The notes beneath the pieces were generated by a model, which was given only the letters and a program-made list of their open reading frames with translations, ran no database searches and was not told the DNA's origin. A stretch of 64,000 bases of DNA from Candidatus Thermokryptus mobilis (GTDB taxonomy: Bacteria; Bacteroidota; Ignavibacteria; Kryptoniales; Kryptoniaceae): assembly GCF_900070205.1 (NCBI RefSeq), contig NZ_FAOO01000001.1, positions 16,519 through 80,518 of the forward strand, read 5' to 3'. Positions within the stretch are counted from its first letter, which is position 1. Each line of letters begins with the position of its first letter. Positions 18,286 to 28,548 of this stretch are shown here, one piece after another. Made by a program: the position numbers and the translations under genes.

Positions 18286-19194
18286 ATGAACCTAGTCATC
18301 GGTTCTCTAAAGAACATTTTTGAAGACGCTTTAATAGCAGCTTCAACTGATGAACCAGTTCTAATCCTCGGGGAAACAGGAACCGGTAAAGAGGTGCTTG
18401 CGAGATTTATCCACCAAAATTCAAATAGAAAGGACAAAATTTTCATCCCGATAAATTGTTCAGCCATTCCACCTAATTTACTTGAAAGCGAACTTTTCGG
18501 CTATAAAAAGGGCTCATTCACCGGGGCGGAAAAAGATAAAAAAGGAATACTTGAAGAAGCTGATGGTGGAACCGTATTTCTTGATGAAATTGGGGAACTA
18601 CCGCTTGAATCCCAAGTAAAAATTTTAAGAGCAATTGAAGAAAGGGAAATAATTCCCATAGGCGACACAAAGCCCAAAAAAATTGATGTTCGTTTCATAG
18701 CTTCAACAAATGTTGATTTAAAAGCAAAAGTAGAAAGAGGAGAGTTCAGAAAGGACCTTTATTATCGTCTTTCCGTTTTTGTCTATAAACTTCCACCATT
18801 GAGGGATAGAATTTTTGACCTGCCTGAATTTGTCAATTATTTTATCAAATTGTCCGGAAAGAATTCAAAAATTGAAATGCCAGTAATGGAGTTATTTTTC
18901 TGCTATCCCTGGCCTGGAAACATCCGTGAGCTAAGAAGTGTCATAATATACGCGCTTGCGAAGTCAAACGGTAGCGATATAAAAATTGAACATCTCCCGG
19001 ATTATTTGGTTCACTTCTGCAAGCATCCCGAAATTTTGCGGGGGAATAACGCAAAAGAAAAGCTTGAATGCTTTGAGGCATACTTGATCTCAGAGACGCT
19101 GAAAGAAAATCCCGACCCAAAAGAAGCTGCAAAGTTGCTTGGCATAAGCTTGCGAACTCTTTATAGAAAGTTGTCCAAATATAAAAATTTTTGA
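18286..19194 (+). CDS. Sigma-54-dependent activator consisting only of AAA+ and Fis-type HTH domains
   Basis: The 302-residue protein is an enhancer-binding protein reduced to its core. The AAA+ domain has Walker A GETGTGKE near residue 28, the sigma-54 contact loop as GSFTGA (usual GAFTGA with one substitution), Walker B VFLDEIGE, and the arginine region [12 protein letters not shown]. The C-terminal Fis-like helix-turn-helix is [20 protein letters not shown]. There is no receiver, PAS or GAF input domain, as in PspF. The reading frame runs back into tRNA-Pro, but the first credible ATG is 18286, right at the AAA+ fold. It may act constitutively or be controlled by a partner protein. No sigma-54 gene is in view. 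Confidence 0.88.
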   Translation: MNLVIGSLKNIFEDALIAASTDEPVLILGETGTGKEVLARFIHQNSNRKDKIFIPINCSAIPPNLLESELFGYKKGSFTGAEKDKKGILEEADGGTVFLDEIGELPLESQVKILRAIEEREIIPIGDTKPKKIDVRFIASTNVDLKAKVERGEFRKDLYYRLSVFVYKLPPLRDRIFDLPEFVNYFIKLSGKNSKIEMPVMELFFCYPWPGNIRELRSVIIYALAKSNGSDIKIEHLPDYLVHFCKHPEILRGNNAKEKLECFEAYLISETLKENPDPKEAAKLLGISLRTLYRKLSKYKNF

Positions 19195-19261
19195 AAAAAT
19201 CAAGAAAATTTTGGGGAAAAATCAATTTTTTCAAAATCAGGGCAATTTCACCTGCATTTTC

Positions 19262-19290
19262 TTGCCTTTAAATTCAAGTTTGCTTAAATT
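19262..19290 (+). promoter_or_regulatory. Promoter of rpmE
   Basis: TTGCCT at 19262-19267, 17 bases, TAAATT at 19285-19290 continuing TA. It lies 40 bases before the rpmE ATG. Confidence 0.55.
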
Positions 19291-19330
19291 TAAACCAAAC
19301 AAAATAAAAACCTCTAAGGAGTTAAGGAGA

Positions 19331-19555
19331 ATGAAAAAAGGAATTCATCCGCCTTATAAAAAGGCGATAATAGCGTGCGTTTGTGGAAACACATTTGAGA
19401 CAAGGTCAACCGTTGGCGGAGTTATCAAAGTTGAGATTTGCTCAAATTGTCATCCGTTCTTTACAGGGAAACAAAAACTTGTTGATTCTGCTGGTAGAGT
19501 TGAACGCTTTATGAAACGCTATGCGAAACACTATCAGGAGTCAAAAGGCGAATAG
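19331..19555 (+). CDS. rpmE: 50S ribosomal protein L31, zinc-binding form
   Basis: The 74-residue protein starts [12 protein letters not shown] and has the zinc ligand cysteines at 16, 18, 37 and 40 (ACVCGN and [12 protein letters not shown]), so it is the zinc-containing type rather than the zinc-free paralogue. AAGGAG directly upstream sets the start at 19331; the frame is open further upstream but not family-like. It is bracketed by its own promoter and a strong terminator, so it is a single-gene unit. Confidence 0.97.
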   Translation: MKKGIHPPYKKAIIACVCGNTFETRSTVGGVIKVEICSNCHPFFTGKQKLVDSAGRVERFMKRYAKHYQESKGE

Positions 19556-19582
19556 CCCTTTAGCAGTTTGGAAGGGATTATT

Positions 19583-19614
19583 AAAAAAGGGAGGGCGTTC
19601 GCCTTCCCTTTTTT
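19583..19614 (+). terminator. Rho-independent terminator after rpmE
   Basis: An A-tract and GGGAGG pair with CCTTCCC and a T-tract around a short GCGTTCG loop, giving a long stem ending in TTTTTT. The symmetric A/T flanks could let it work in both directions. Confidence 0.85.
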
Positions 19615-19658
19615 GTTTCAATAAACAAAAATAAAAACAAAATCGGAGACAAACTAAA

Positions 19659-20441
19659 ATGCTTGTGATCGTCAAAGAGGATTACGATGCAATGAGCAAA
19701 GAAGCAGCAAAAATTGTCGCTGACAGAATAAGAAGAAAGCCAAACCTTGTCCTTGGGCTCGCAACAGGTAGCACACCACTTGGACTTTACAAGGAACTTA
19801 TTAGAATGCATCGCGAAGAGGGACTTGATTTCTCAAAGGTGGTCACATTCAACCTTGATGAGTATGTCGGTTTACCGCCTGAACACGACCAGAGTTATCA
19901 CTACTTTATGTGGGAAAATTTCTTCAAACATATCAACATCAACCCTGCAAATGTCCATATTCCACAAGGGATGTTCGGCGATTTAAAAATAAGCCCGTAT
20001 GAAACGGACCCAAAAGTTGAGGCTTATTGCCAATGGTATGAGGAACAGATAAAGAAGTTTGGAGGAATTGACTTGCAAATCCTTGGTATCGGAGCAAATG
20101 GACATATCGCTTTCAACGAACCAGGTTCATCGCTTGGTTCAAGAACAAGGATAAAAACATTGACTGAAAAAACAAGGCAGGACAACTCAAGATTCTTCAA
20201 AAGCATTGACGAAGTTCCAAAGTATGCTATTACCATGGGGATTGGAACAATTATGGAAGCAAAAGAGGTAATACTTCTTGCAAATGGTGAAAACAAAGCC
20301 GATGCTGTAAAAGCAGCGGTTGAAGGTCCAATAACAGCAATGTGCCCAGCTTCAATGCTACAAATGCACAGGAAGGCAATAATAATACTTGACAAAAAAG
20401 CAGCATCAAAATTGTCAGCTGAATTTATATATTACGGTTGA
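19659..20441 (+). CDS. nagB: Glucosamine-6-phosphate deaminase
   Basis: NagB converts glucosamine-6-phosphate to fructose-6-phosphate and ammonia. The 260-residue protein shows the substrate-binding LGLATGSTPLGLY, the catalytic Asp67 with FNLDEYVGL, the ring-opening His149 in GIGANGHIAFNEPGSS, and the C-terminal PASMLQMHRKA block. The length matches the family. It is followed after 21 bases by a GlmU-family gene, which links amino-sugar catabolism or recycling to sugar-nucleotide chemistry. Confidence 0.96.
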   Translation: MLVIVKEDYDAMSKEAAKIVADRIRRKPNLVLGLATGSTPLGLYKELIRMHREEGLDFSKVVTFNLDEYVGLPPEHDQSYHYFMWENFFKHININPANVHIPQGMFGDLKISPYETDPKVEAYCQWYEEQIKKFGGIDLQILGIGANGHIAFNEPGSSLGSRTRIKTLTEKTRQDNSRFFKSIDEVPKYAITMGIGTIMEAKEVILLANGENKADAVKAAVEGPITAMCPASMLQMHRKAIIILDKKAASKLSAEFIYYG

Positions 20442-20462
20442 AAAACAAAATTTAACCCCACT

Positions 20463-21722
20463 ATGAACATTTGCATCTTTGAGGATGAGAAATACAGGAA
20501 ATTGCTTCCGCTCGTTTACTTCAGACCTGTGTATGAATTACGCTGTGGAATAATCCCAATCAAGGACAAAATCATAAGAAGTTTTTCAAACCCAAATGTA
20601 ATTCTTCACGCAAGGGACTATCTGACGGAAGTTCTGAAAAGAGATTACCCAAATTATTATGTCAATGAGCTTCCTGCAAATATAAATCAAGTTCTGTTCA
20701 TTAACGGTAGAGTTCTTGCCGACCCACACTTTGCGGATAAGTTTAAGTATAACGGGAAGGACATCGCTTATATCAAGGGAGATGATATCGTTGCTTTCTG
20801 GGCGAGCGGTGAAAATTTAGAAAAATTTAAAAATAAGTTTGGGACACCACTGGCAAAGTCTGATTTTGAGAATTATGAAAAGATTGAAATATCTGCGAAA
20901 CTAATAAACTACCCCTGGGACATCATCAACAACAATGGCGAACAGATAGTCATTGACTTTAATATCTTAACCGATGGTAAAGCGAGAAGAGAGGGAAAAA
21001 TTTACGAAGGCGTTCATCTTTTAAACGAACATTTCATCCACATTGAAGAGGGCGCGAAGATCAAACCTGGGGTTGTGCTTGATGCGGAAAACGGTCCAAT
21101 TTACATTGGGAAAAATGTTAAAATTTTACCCAACGCGGTGATTGAAGGTCCGGCTTATGTTGGAGATGGGAGCTTGATAAAAGTATCGGCGAAAATTTAC
21201 GAGAACACAAGCATCGGTCCTGTATGTAAGGTTGGAGGAGAGGTTGAAGCTTCAATAATACACGCTTTTTCAAATAAACAACACGAAGGTTTCATCGGGC
21301 ACTCATATCTTGGGACATGGGTAAATATCGGGGCGGACACGAACAACAGCGATTTAAAAAATGATTATGGCAATGTCAAGGTTTATGTTGATGGTGAGCT
21401 TATTGATAGTGGATCAATGTTTGTTGGACTCATAATGGGAGACCATTCAAAAAGCGGTATAAATTTGATGTTTAATACTGGGACAGTCGTCGGAGTAAGT
21501 TGCAACATTTACGGCTCTGGCTTACCTCCAAAATTTGTTCCATCTTTTTCATGGGGTGGAGCTGAAGATGGATTCGTCACCTACCGAATTGATAAAGCGA
21601 TTGAAGTTGCAAAAAGGGTTATGGCAAGGAGAAATGTCCAATTAACGGAAATTGATGAGAAACTTTTCAGAAAAATCTTTGAGTTGACCGAAGAGGAAAG
21701 AAGTAAGGCAGGGGTTAAATAA
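20463..21722 (+). CDS. GlmU-family protein with left-handed beta-helix (putative sugar nucleotidyl/acyltransferase)
   Basis: In this 419-residue protein the N-terminal half resembles the Bacteroidota GlmU-family nucleotidyltransferase-like domain (FEDEKYRKLLPLVYFRPVYE, then LRCGIIPIKDK). The C-terminal half is a hexapeptide-repeat left-handed beta-helix (GAKIKPGVVLDAENGPIYIG, then NVKILPNAVIEGPAYVGDG), with a terminal SGINLMFNTGTVVGVSCNIYG. The canonical GlmU pyrophosphorylase signature near the N-terminus is not clear, so activity is uncertain. It is co-directional with nagB, 21 bases away, which suggests work on amino-sugar phosphates. It is followed by a bidirectional terminator shared with groEL. 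Confidence 0.8.
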   Translation: MNICIFEDEKYRKLLPLVYFRPVYELRCGIIPIKDKIIRSFSNPNVILHARDYLTEVLKRDYPNYYVNELPANINQVLFINGRVLADPHFADKFKYNGKDIAYIKGDDIVAFWASGENLEKFKNKFGTPLAKSDFENYEKIEISAKLINYPWDIINNNGEQIVIDFNILTDGKARREGKIYEGVHLLNEHFIHIEEGAKIKPGVVLDAENGPIYIGKNVKILPNAVIEGPAYVGDGSLIKVSAKIYENTSIGPVCKVGGEVEASIIHAFSNKQHEGFIGHSYLGTWVNIGADTNNSDLKNDYGNVKVYVDGELIDSGSMFVGLIMGDHSKSGINLMFNTGTVVGVSCNIYGSGLPPKFVPSFSWGGAEDGFVTYRIDKAIEVAKRVMARRNVQLTEIDEKLFRKIFELTEEERSKAGVK

Positions 21723-21727
21723 CAAAT

Positions 21728-21752
21728 AAGCCCGAGCATTAAGCTCGGGCTT
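21728..21752. terminator. Bidirectional terminator between the GlmU-family gene and groEL
   Basis: A 10-bp perfect stem (AAGCCCGAGC / GCTCGGGCTT) with a 5-base loop. The right side continues TTATTTTTTT for the plus strand, and the left side supplies a weaker U-run for the minus strand. Confidence 0.9.
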
Positions 21753-21760
21753 TTATTTTT

Positions 21761-23401
<1,641 letters not shown>

Positions 23402-23421
23402 TCACTTTTGTTTTTAAATTT

Positions 23422-23718
23422 TCATTCAATGATTGCAAGTATATCGCTTTCCCTCATGATCAAGAACTCCTCACCGTCAATTGAAATCTCCGTTCCAGCG
23501 TATTTCCCATAAAGGACTTTGTCGCCAACTTTAACCTCCATCGGGATTTTCTTCCCATCATCAGTTATCCTACCCGGACCCACCGCAATAACCTCCCCCT
23601 GTTGTGGGCGCTCCTTCGCAGTGTCAGGTATCACAAGTCCGCTCTTCGTAACCTCTTCAGCAGGTAATGGCTTTACCACAACCCTATCTGAAAGAGGACG
23701 AATGTTAACTTTTGCCAT
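23422..23718 (-). CDS. groES: Co-chaperonin GroES (Hsp10)
   Basis: GroES caps the GroEL cavity. From the ATG at 23716-23718 the product is 98 residues ([18 protein letters not shown]), with the mobile loop region [19 protein letters not shown] and the roof segment [17 protein letters not shown] longer frame begins at GTG 23727, but that codon lies within the strong Shine-Dalgarno AGGAGGTGA, so the internal ATG is the real start. It is first in the groESL operon, behind a sigma-70 promoter and CIRCE. Confidence 0.98.
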   Translation of the reverse strand: MAKVNIRPLSDRVVVKPLPAEEVTKSGLVIPDTAKERPQQGEVIAVGPGRITDDGKKIPMEVKVGDKVLYGKYAGTEISIDGEEFLIMRESDILAIIE

Positions 23719-23749
23719 AAAATTCACCTCCTAAGTTTTGTTTTACCTA

Positions 23750-23776
23750 TTAGCACCCGGATTGAAAGAGTGCTAA
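23750..23776 (-). promoter_or_regulatory. CIRCE operator (HrcA binding site) of groESL
   Basis: The inverted repeat TTAGCACCC-N9-GAGTGCTAA matches the consensus TTAGCACTC-N9-GAGTGCTAA with one mismatch. It sits just downstream of the -10 and spans the early transcribed region, where HrcA repressor blocks transcription until heat shock. hrcA itself is not in the window. Confidence 0.95.
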
Positions 23777-23787
23777 TCGCATAATTA

Positions 23788-23816
23788 AATATAATGCTTA
23801 AAACAATTTCTGTCAA
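23788..23816 (-). promoter_or_regulatory. groESL sigma-70 promoter
   Basis: On the minus strand TTGACA (complement of 23811-23816) and TATATT (complement of 23788-23793) are 17 bases apart. Transcription should begin near 23781, a few bases before CIRCE. Confidence 0.9.
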
Positions 23817-23902
23817 GTGACAAAATGACTAATAAATACAAAAGCAAATTAAAATTCAATCAAAAAATAAGGTATGTGAAATTGAAAGTTTGAAAAAATG
23901 TC

Positions 23903-24319
23903 TTAAATCCTGACCTCGCCATCCAACAACTCCTTTAATGTCCTCTCTGAAAGCATCTGCTTTATCTGCTCACGAATAACACTCCAATTTTGATGGACGG
24001 AGCAAGGATTTTCATCCGAACAATTCGGCAATCCAAGAACGCATTTTTTAAATAATTCATCCCCTTCAAGTGCAAGGACAACATCAATTATCTTTAACTT
24101 ATCAGGTGATTTTCTCAAGACGAAACCACCGTTTCTCCCACGTCTTGAATATATTATTTTTGACCTGACTAGCTTTTGAATCACTTTGGCGAGGAAATGT
24201 TTAGGTATTTTTAATTCCTTTGCTATTTCCTTCGTCGTGATATATTTTGAACTGTTAAGCGCGATGTAAAGGACCGCCCTTATCCCATACTCCGTTGTTT
24301 TGCTTAAAAGAGCAGGCAC
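23903..24319 (-). CDS. Rrf2-family transcriptional regulator with Fe-S cysteine set
   Basis: This 138-residue winged-helix regulator starts with GTG (MPALLSKTTEYGIRAVLYIA). The HTH reads TTKEIAKELKIPKHFLAKVIQKL and the wing has GRNGGFVL. Three cysteines at 93, 100 and 106 (KKCVLGLPNC and NPCSVH) match the C-x6-C-x5-C pattern that holds a [2Fe-2S] cluster in IscR/NsrR-type members, so it probably senses iron-sulfur status, redox or NO. The nearest genes (groESL, tRNA-Ala) do not reveal its targets. The upstream region is rich in TTGTTGT/ACAACAA motifs that might be its own operator. Confidence 0.9.
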   Translation of the reverse strand: MPALLSKTTEYGIRAVLYIALNSSKYITTKEIAKELKIPKHFLAKVIQKLVRSKIIYSRRGRNGGFVLRKSPDKLKIIDVVLALEGDELFKKCVLGLPNCSDENPCSVHQNWSVIREQIKQMLSERTLKELLDGEVRI

Positions 24320-24371
24320 TTGTTGTTATACGAATCTTTTTTTGTTTTAAATTACAACAAAACAACAAAAT

Positions 24372-24400
24372 TTGGAAATTTCAAGCGGAGTTTTTAAATT
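24372..24400 (+). promoter_or_regulatory. Promoter of tRNA-Ala
   Basis: TTGGAA at 24372-24377, 17 bases, TAAATT at 24395-24400 followed by TG, giving the full TAnnTTTG form. The tRNA begins 17 bases downstream. Confidence 0.7.
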
Positions 24401-24416
24401 TGAAATGAAATTTCCT

Positions 24417-24489
24417 GGGGCCGTAGCTCAGTTGGGAGAGCGCCACAATGGCATTGTGGAGGTCACGGGTTCGAATCCCGTCGGCTCCA
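24417..24489 (+). tRNA. tRNA-Ala (GGC)
   Basis: Acceptor GGGGCCG/CGGCTCC (one G-T pair), D arm GCTC/GAGC, anticodon stem CCACA/TGTGG with loop ATGGCAT (anticodon GGC), T stem CGGGT..ATCCCG with TTCGA. The discriminator is A. CCA is not encoded. Confidence 0.95.
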
Positions 24490-24566
24490 CTACCTTTCAA
24501 CTTAACACTTGAAAATTTTCCCGCCAAAAATTATCTTTTTAAAAAATAAAAAATCCCAAAGTAAAA

Positions 24567-25484
24567 ATGCCAAGAGTCAGGTGGAAAATATACCCGGTTA
24601 CGGAACATCTTCCAGACGAGATAAAGGAACTTGCAAAAGAAATTGAAAAAGACGGGGGAACTGTCCTAACAATATATCAAGAGCCATATGGCAAGAATTG
24701 GCAAATATTTGCGCTTCTACCACTTGAAAAGGTAAAACCAACCCCATTCCAAAGAGACCTTTCCTCATCTCATGTCAAACGTCTTCAAGAAGTGATTGAA
24801 CAAGTCAAAAGATTCATTGACCCGATCGTTGCCGTAAGATACGCGGAGGGTGAATATTGGACGCCAAATGGCAACCATAGAAGGGAAGCCCTCCTACAAC
24901 TTGGAGCTAAAGAAATACCTGCTATAATTATCCCAGACATGTCAGTCGCGTTTCACATCCTCTCGTTAAACACTGAAAAAGCGCATAACCTTAAAGAAAA
25001 AGCGCTTGAAGTGATCAGAATGTATAGGGGATTACTTGAAACGAATGGGAAAATTTCGGAAATGGAATATTCATTCCAATTTGAAGAAGCTTACTTTATA
25101 ACGCTTGGTCTAATATACGAGAAACATTTGAAGTTCAGTGGTTCTGCTTATGTCCCGATACTTAAAAAGGTTGATAATTTCATTGACGCACCGTTGCCAG
25201 AAGCACTTTCAGTAAGAGAAAAAAGAGCGGAGCTTTTGAAAGAAGTTGATGATGTGATTGAACCGATAGTTCAAAGCTTGAGAGAAAGAGGGATTAACCA
25301 TCCTTTCTTAAAGCAAGCGGTTGTTTCAAAAGTAAACCCAATAAAAAGGAAGAGAACTGCAACGATTGAATATGATGAACTCTTCAAACAAATGAGAAAA
25401 TCACTTGAAAAACTTGATCCATCTTCAATAACGATGGAAGAGCTTATAGCTATTGCCTCCGAGATGAGCGGTTGGAGCGATTAA
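24567..25484 (+). CDS. Orphan ParB-like (ParB/Srx-fold) protein
   Basis: In this 305-residue protein the N-terminal part resembles a ParB/Srx domain: LLPLEKVKPTPFQRDLSSSHVKRL, then PIVAVRYAEGEYWTPNGNHR, with the nucleotide-binding box GNHRREAL at 102-109 and AKEIPAIIIPD. The middle and C-terminal parts are helical and charged, and I do not see the canonical ParB HTH or dimerisation domain. No parA or parS-like site is adjacent, so a role in chromosome segregation is doubtful. A CTP-binding or enzymatic role is possible because the fold has many uses. It stands alone between tRNA-Ala and a convergent protease gene, overlapping the latter by 4 bases. Confidence 0.7.
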   Translation: MPRVRWKIYPVTEHLPDEIKELAKEIEKDGGTVLTIYQEPYGKNWQIFALLPLEKVKPTPFQRDLSSSHVKRLQEVIEQVKRFIDPIVAVRYAEGEYWTPNGNHRREALLQLGAKEIPAIIIPDMSVAFHILSLNTEKAHNLKEKALEVIRMYRGLLETNGKISEMEYSFQFEEAYFITLGLIYEKHLKFSGSAYVPILKKVDNFIDAPLPEALSVREKRAELLKEVDDVIEPIVQSLRERGINHPFLKQAVVSKVNPIKRKRTATIEYDELFKQMRKSLEKLDPSSITMEELIAIASEMSGWSD

Positions 25485-27922
25485 TCACTTGTAAATTTTT
25501 TCAAACCCTTTGATATTTCTCTTAATCTTTTATCAACAAGGTAATTGACTGTGCCTGGTTCAAATTTTCCGTCTTTAAGTCGTTTGCCTGCTTTTACACC
25601 TGTTAAAATTTCAATGCCCTCGTCTATCGTTTCAACTGGATAAATGTGAAACAAACCTTTTTTAACTGCTTCAACGACATCATCCCTTAACATTAAATCA
25701 TCAACATTTTTCTTCGGTATTATCACACCTTGTTCGCCTGTTAAACCTTTCGCCTTACACACATCAAAGAAACCTTCTATCTTCTCATTTACTCCACCTA
25801 TTGGCTGAATGTCCCCTTTTTGATTAACTGAACCGGTAACCGCAATACCTTGTTTTATCGGCAAGCCCGAAAGAGCTGAAAGTAATGCGTAAAGCTCTGT
25901 TGAAGATGCGCTATCCCCATCAATTCCAGAATACGACTGCTCAAAACAAATACTCGCTGATAAAGTTAATGGTTTATCCTGCGCGTATTTCTCACGCAAA
26001 TAACCAGCTAAGATTAAAACCCCCTTATCGTGAATTCTACCGCTTAAATTTGACTCCCTCTCAATGTTGATAATCCCAGCCCTGCCCATTGAAACGCTCG
26101 CAGTTATTCTAACGGGTCTACCAAATCTATAATCACCAATCTCATAAATTGTCAAACCATTAACTTGCCCAACCCTTTCACCGGTTACATCAACAAGTAT
26201 AACACCCTTTGATATCATCTCTTTTATTTTATCCTCAATCATCTTCCTTCTTTCAAAACTTTCCTGAATCGCTTTCTGAACATGTGAAGGTTTAACTTGA
26301 TTGCTTCCATCAACTCTCGCCCAGTAATCCGCCTCCCGTATTAAATCAGCTATAGTGCTAAACCTTGTGGTAATTTTATCCCTTCTGCCAGCTTGACGCA
26401 CAGCAAATTCAACAACTTTACCAATTGCTTCCCTCTCAAATGGTCTCAAATTTTCATCCCTACAAATCTTCCTTATAAATTTCGCATATTGAATTATCGC
26501 TTCATCGTTCAAATCCATTTCAAAATCAAAATCCGCCTTTATCTTGAAAATCTTCTGAAAGTCCTCGTCATATTCATAAAGCAAATGATAAAGTTCAGGG
26601 TCTCCAAGCATTATAATTTTTGTATTTATCTCAATTGGTTCTGGCTTCAAAGAAATTGAACTTATCTGAAAGAAAACATCCATCGGCTGAATTTCAAGTT
26701 TTCTATACATAAGCGTTCTCTTAAGTGCTTTCCAAACACCTGGCTCACTTAACGCATCCCTTGCATTTAAAACGAGATAGCCACCGTCCGCCTTTAAAAT
26801 TGAACCAGCTTTTATCTTTGTAAAATCAGTCCTCCAAAAACCTCGCGAATCATAAACCTTCTCTATCGTCCCGAATATATTTGAAAATGTCGGTGTAGTC
26901 TCAATTATAACAGGAACGCCTTCCTGTTCAGAGTTATCAAGTATGACATTAACACGATAAGGAAGAAATGGGTCAACTTCCTCTTTTTGTTCGGGGGAAA
27001 ATGGCACTGACTTAACTTGTTCAGCTGTAGCTTTGAAAATATGTAGATTGTTCAAAATATGCTTGCGAACATCGTCAAGATATTCGTGGACTTTCGGTAT
27101 TTTAAACTGCTCTTTTATCTCATCAATTATTCCATCAACAATTGACCTAACCGCCTCACGTTCAAGCTCTTCAAGTTCCCTTGAAAGCTCCCTTGCAAGT
27201 ATCATCTCCTTTTTGAAAATTTCCTGCATCTGCGCCTGAAGCTCAAGATATTTGCGCTCTATCGCCTTGACTTCCTCCTCGGATATTTTACCCGACTTGG
27301 CAAGATTTACGAGCTGTTCAATTGGAACTGGCTTACCTTCAACTATCGGGACAATGCTAGGCTTTATGACATTTTCAACCTGCATGTTTATTATGGCGAA
27401 TCTTTCCTTCTCAACTTTTTTCTGAAATTCCCTTAAAAGTTCCTGCTCCTTCCTCTGATATTTCTCAATAACTTTATTCCTTGCGTCAACATACTTTTCA
27501 TCTTCAAGCGTCCTTGGGATTTTCTGCTTCAGATAAAAAATCATCGCTTCCATATTTCGCTTAAACATTATCGCCTGACCCCGGGGAAATTCAAGAAGTC
27601 GCGGCTCATCGGGATTTTTGAAGTTGTAAACATAACACCTATCCGGAGCCTGTGGCGCCTTGGGGGAAATTTGCTTCAAAATGTGTTTTATCGTCGTCAT
27701 ACGCCCTGTCCCCGTCAAACCACAAACAAAAACATTATAACCAGGAGCGAAAAGCTCCGTCCCCAGTTTCAGCGCCTTTAAAGCCCTATCCTGACCGATT
27801 ATATCCTCAAGTGGCTCAATCTCATCGGTTGTTTCAAATTGTAATTTCTCAACTGGACATGACCATTTTAATTCATCGGGATTTAACTCTTTGAATTTGT
27901 GCTTATATTTTAATCGCTCCAT
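25481..27922 (-). CDS. Lon-like ATP-dependent protease (AAA_32/LonB-type, S16)
   Basis: This 813-residue protein has an N-terminal AAA-type domain whose P-loop reads GLTGTGRMTT, with Arg where Lys is usual. That change is common in this Lon-like family (E. coli YcbZ relatives). A long coiled-coil insertion follows (about 140-270). The protease domain is C-terminal with the catalytic serine in GDSASSTELYALLSAL (about 670) and lysine in IGGVNEKIEGF (about 713). It degrades proteins in the cytoplasm, but substrates for this branch are poorly known. It is monocistronic by appearance, and its 3' end overlaps the ParB-like gene by 4 bases. Confidence 0.92.
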   Translation of the reverse strand: MERLKYKHKFKELNPDELKWSCPVEKLQFETTDEIEPLEDIIGQDRALKALKLGTELFAPGYNVFVCGLTGTGRMTTIKHILKQISPKAPQAPDRCYVYNFKNPDEPRLLEFPRGQAIMFKRNMEAMIFYLKQKIPRTLEDEKYVDARNKVIEKYQRKEQELLREFQKKVEKERFAIINMQVENVIKPSIVPIVEGKPVPIEQLVNLAKSGKISEEEVKAIERKYLELQAQMQEIFKKEMILARELSRELEELEREAVRSIVDGIIDEIKEQFKIPKVHEYLDDVRKHILNNLHIFKATAEQVKSVPFSPEQKEEVDPFLPYRVNVILDNSEQEGVPVIIETTPTFSNIFGTIEKVYDSRGFWRTDFTKIKAGSILKADGGYLVLNARDALSEPGVWKALKRTLMYRKLEIQPMDVFFQISSISLKPEPIEINTKIIMLGDPELYHLLYEYDEDFQKIFKIKADFDFEMDLNDEAIIQYAKFIRKICRDENLRPFEREAIGKVVEFAVRQAGRRDKITTRFSTIADLIREADYWARVDGSNQVKPSHVQKAIQESFERRKMIEDKIKEMISKGVILVDVTGERVGQVNGLTIYEIGDYRFGRPVRITASVSMGRAGIINIERESNLSGRIHDKGVLILAGYLREKYAQDKPLTLSASICFEQSYSGIDGDSASSTELYALLSALSGLPIKQGIAVTGSVNQKGDIQPIGGVNEKIEGFFDVCKAKGLTGEQGVIIPKKNVDDLMLRDDVVEAVKKGLFHIYPVETIDEGIEILTGVKAGKRLKDGKFEPGTVNYLVDKRLREISKGLKKFTSD

Positions 27923-27990
27923 TTTTCAGTGAAGGTTTGTTTGACTACAATTGAAATTTAACACTTACAGTGGAAAGAAAAAATTTCACT

Positions 27991-28467
27991 TCAAACTTGA
28001 ATTGGATACGTCTCGGGGATACGAACGACCTTGCTTACCTTTTCACTTTTCAACAACTCAAAAATTTCACTGCGCTTAAGTAACTTTGGCTTATCCCTTT
28101 TAGCGTCAACTATACAAATGAAACCAAACGGTTCATCCGACTGATTTATAAATTGATGTGGGACATTTGAACCAATGTAAATTACATCCATAAAATTCAT
28201 TTCATAAACATCATCACCAGCAACTGCCAAACCATTACCACGAACGCAGATCACGACATGCTCATGGCGATGTTTTTCAAGTGTAGAATATCCACCCGGG
28301 GCAATTTCAAAATATCTCACATGAAATTTTGTATTTTCCCCCGACTTCCCCACAATTACTCGTCTACTGACATTGAGCCAGGTGTTTCTTTCATCTTTAT
28401 ATTGTTTTACTTCAACTCCTTCCCAATTGAAATCACTGAACTTTAAAAATCTGACTTTGTTGCTCAT
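27991..28467 (-). CDS. Cupin-domain protein
   Basis: In this 158-residue protein the central part is a small beta-barrel cupin with the metal-ligand motif KHRHEHVVICVRGNG (H-x-H) and the second motif MDVIYIGSNVPHQFIN. GFICIVDAKRD follows. Such stand-alone cupins bind a metal and may act as isomerases, dioxygenases or sensors, so no function can be assigned. The terminator at 28511-28540 separates it from the upstream cytochrome gene; an AT-rich stretch with a possible -10 (complement of 28490-28495) could serve as its promoter. Confidence 0.8.
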   Translation of the reverse strand: MSNKVRFLKFSDFNWEGVEVKQYKDERNTWLNVSRRVIVGKSGENTKFHVRYFEIAPGGYSTLEKHRHEHVVICVRGNGLAVAGDDVYEMNFMDVIYIGSNVPHQFINQSDEPFGFICIVDAKRDKPKLLKRSEIFELLKSEKVSKVVRIPETYPIQV

Positions 28468-28510
28468 TACGGGATCGTTTTTTGCAAAAAATATAATGAA
28501 ATCGGCTTAA

Positions 28511-28540
28511 AAACAAAAAGGGCAGGACAATGCCTGCCCC
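28511..28540 (-). terminator. Terminator after the octaheme cytochrome gene
   Basis: Read on the minus strand, GGGCAGG pairs with CCTGCCC and is followed by a TTTTTGTTTTT run. It ends the 28549-29880 transcript. Confidence 0.88.
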
Positions 28541-28548
28541 ATATTATA

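Noticed and set aside
18061-18290. tRNA-Pro as an integration site for a mobile element
   Set aside because: No integrase gene and no second partial copy of the tRNA 3' end were seen downstream in the window.
25481-27922. Arg in place of Lys in the P-loop of the Lon-like protease as a sign of a dead ATPase
   Set aside because: The Arg form of the Walker A motif is usual in this AAA_32/Lon-like family, so it is not evidence of loss of function by itself.
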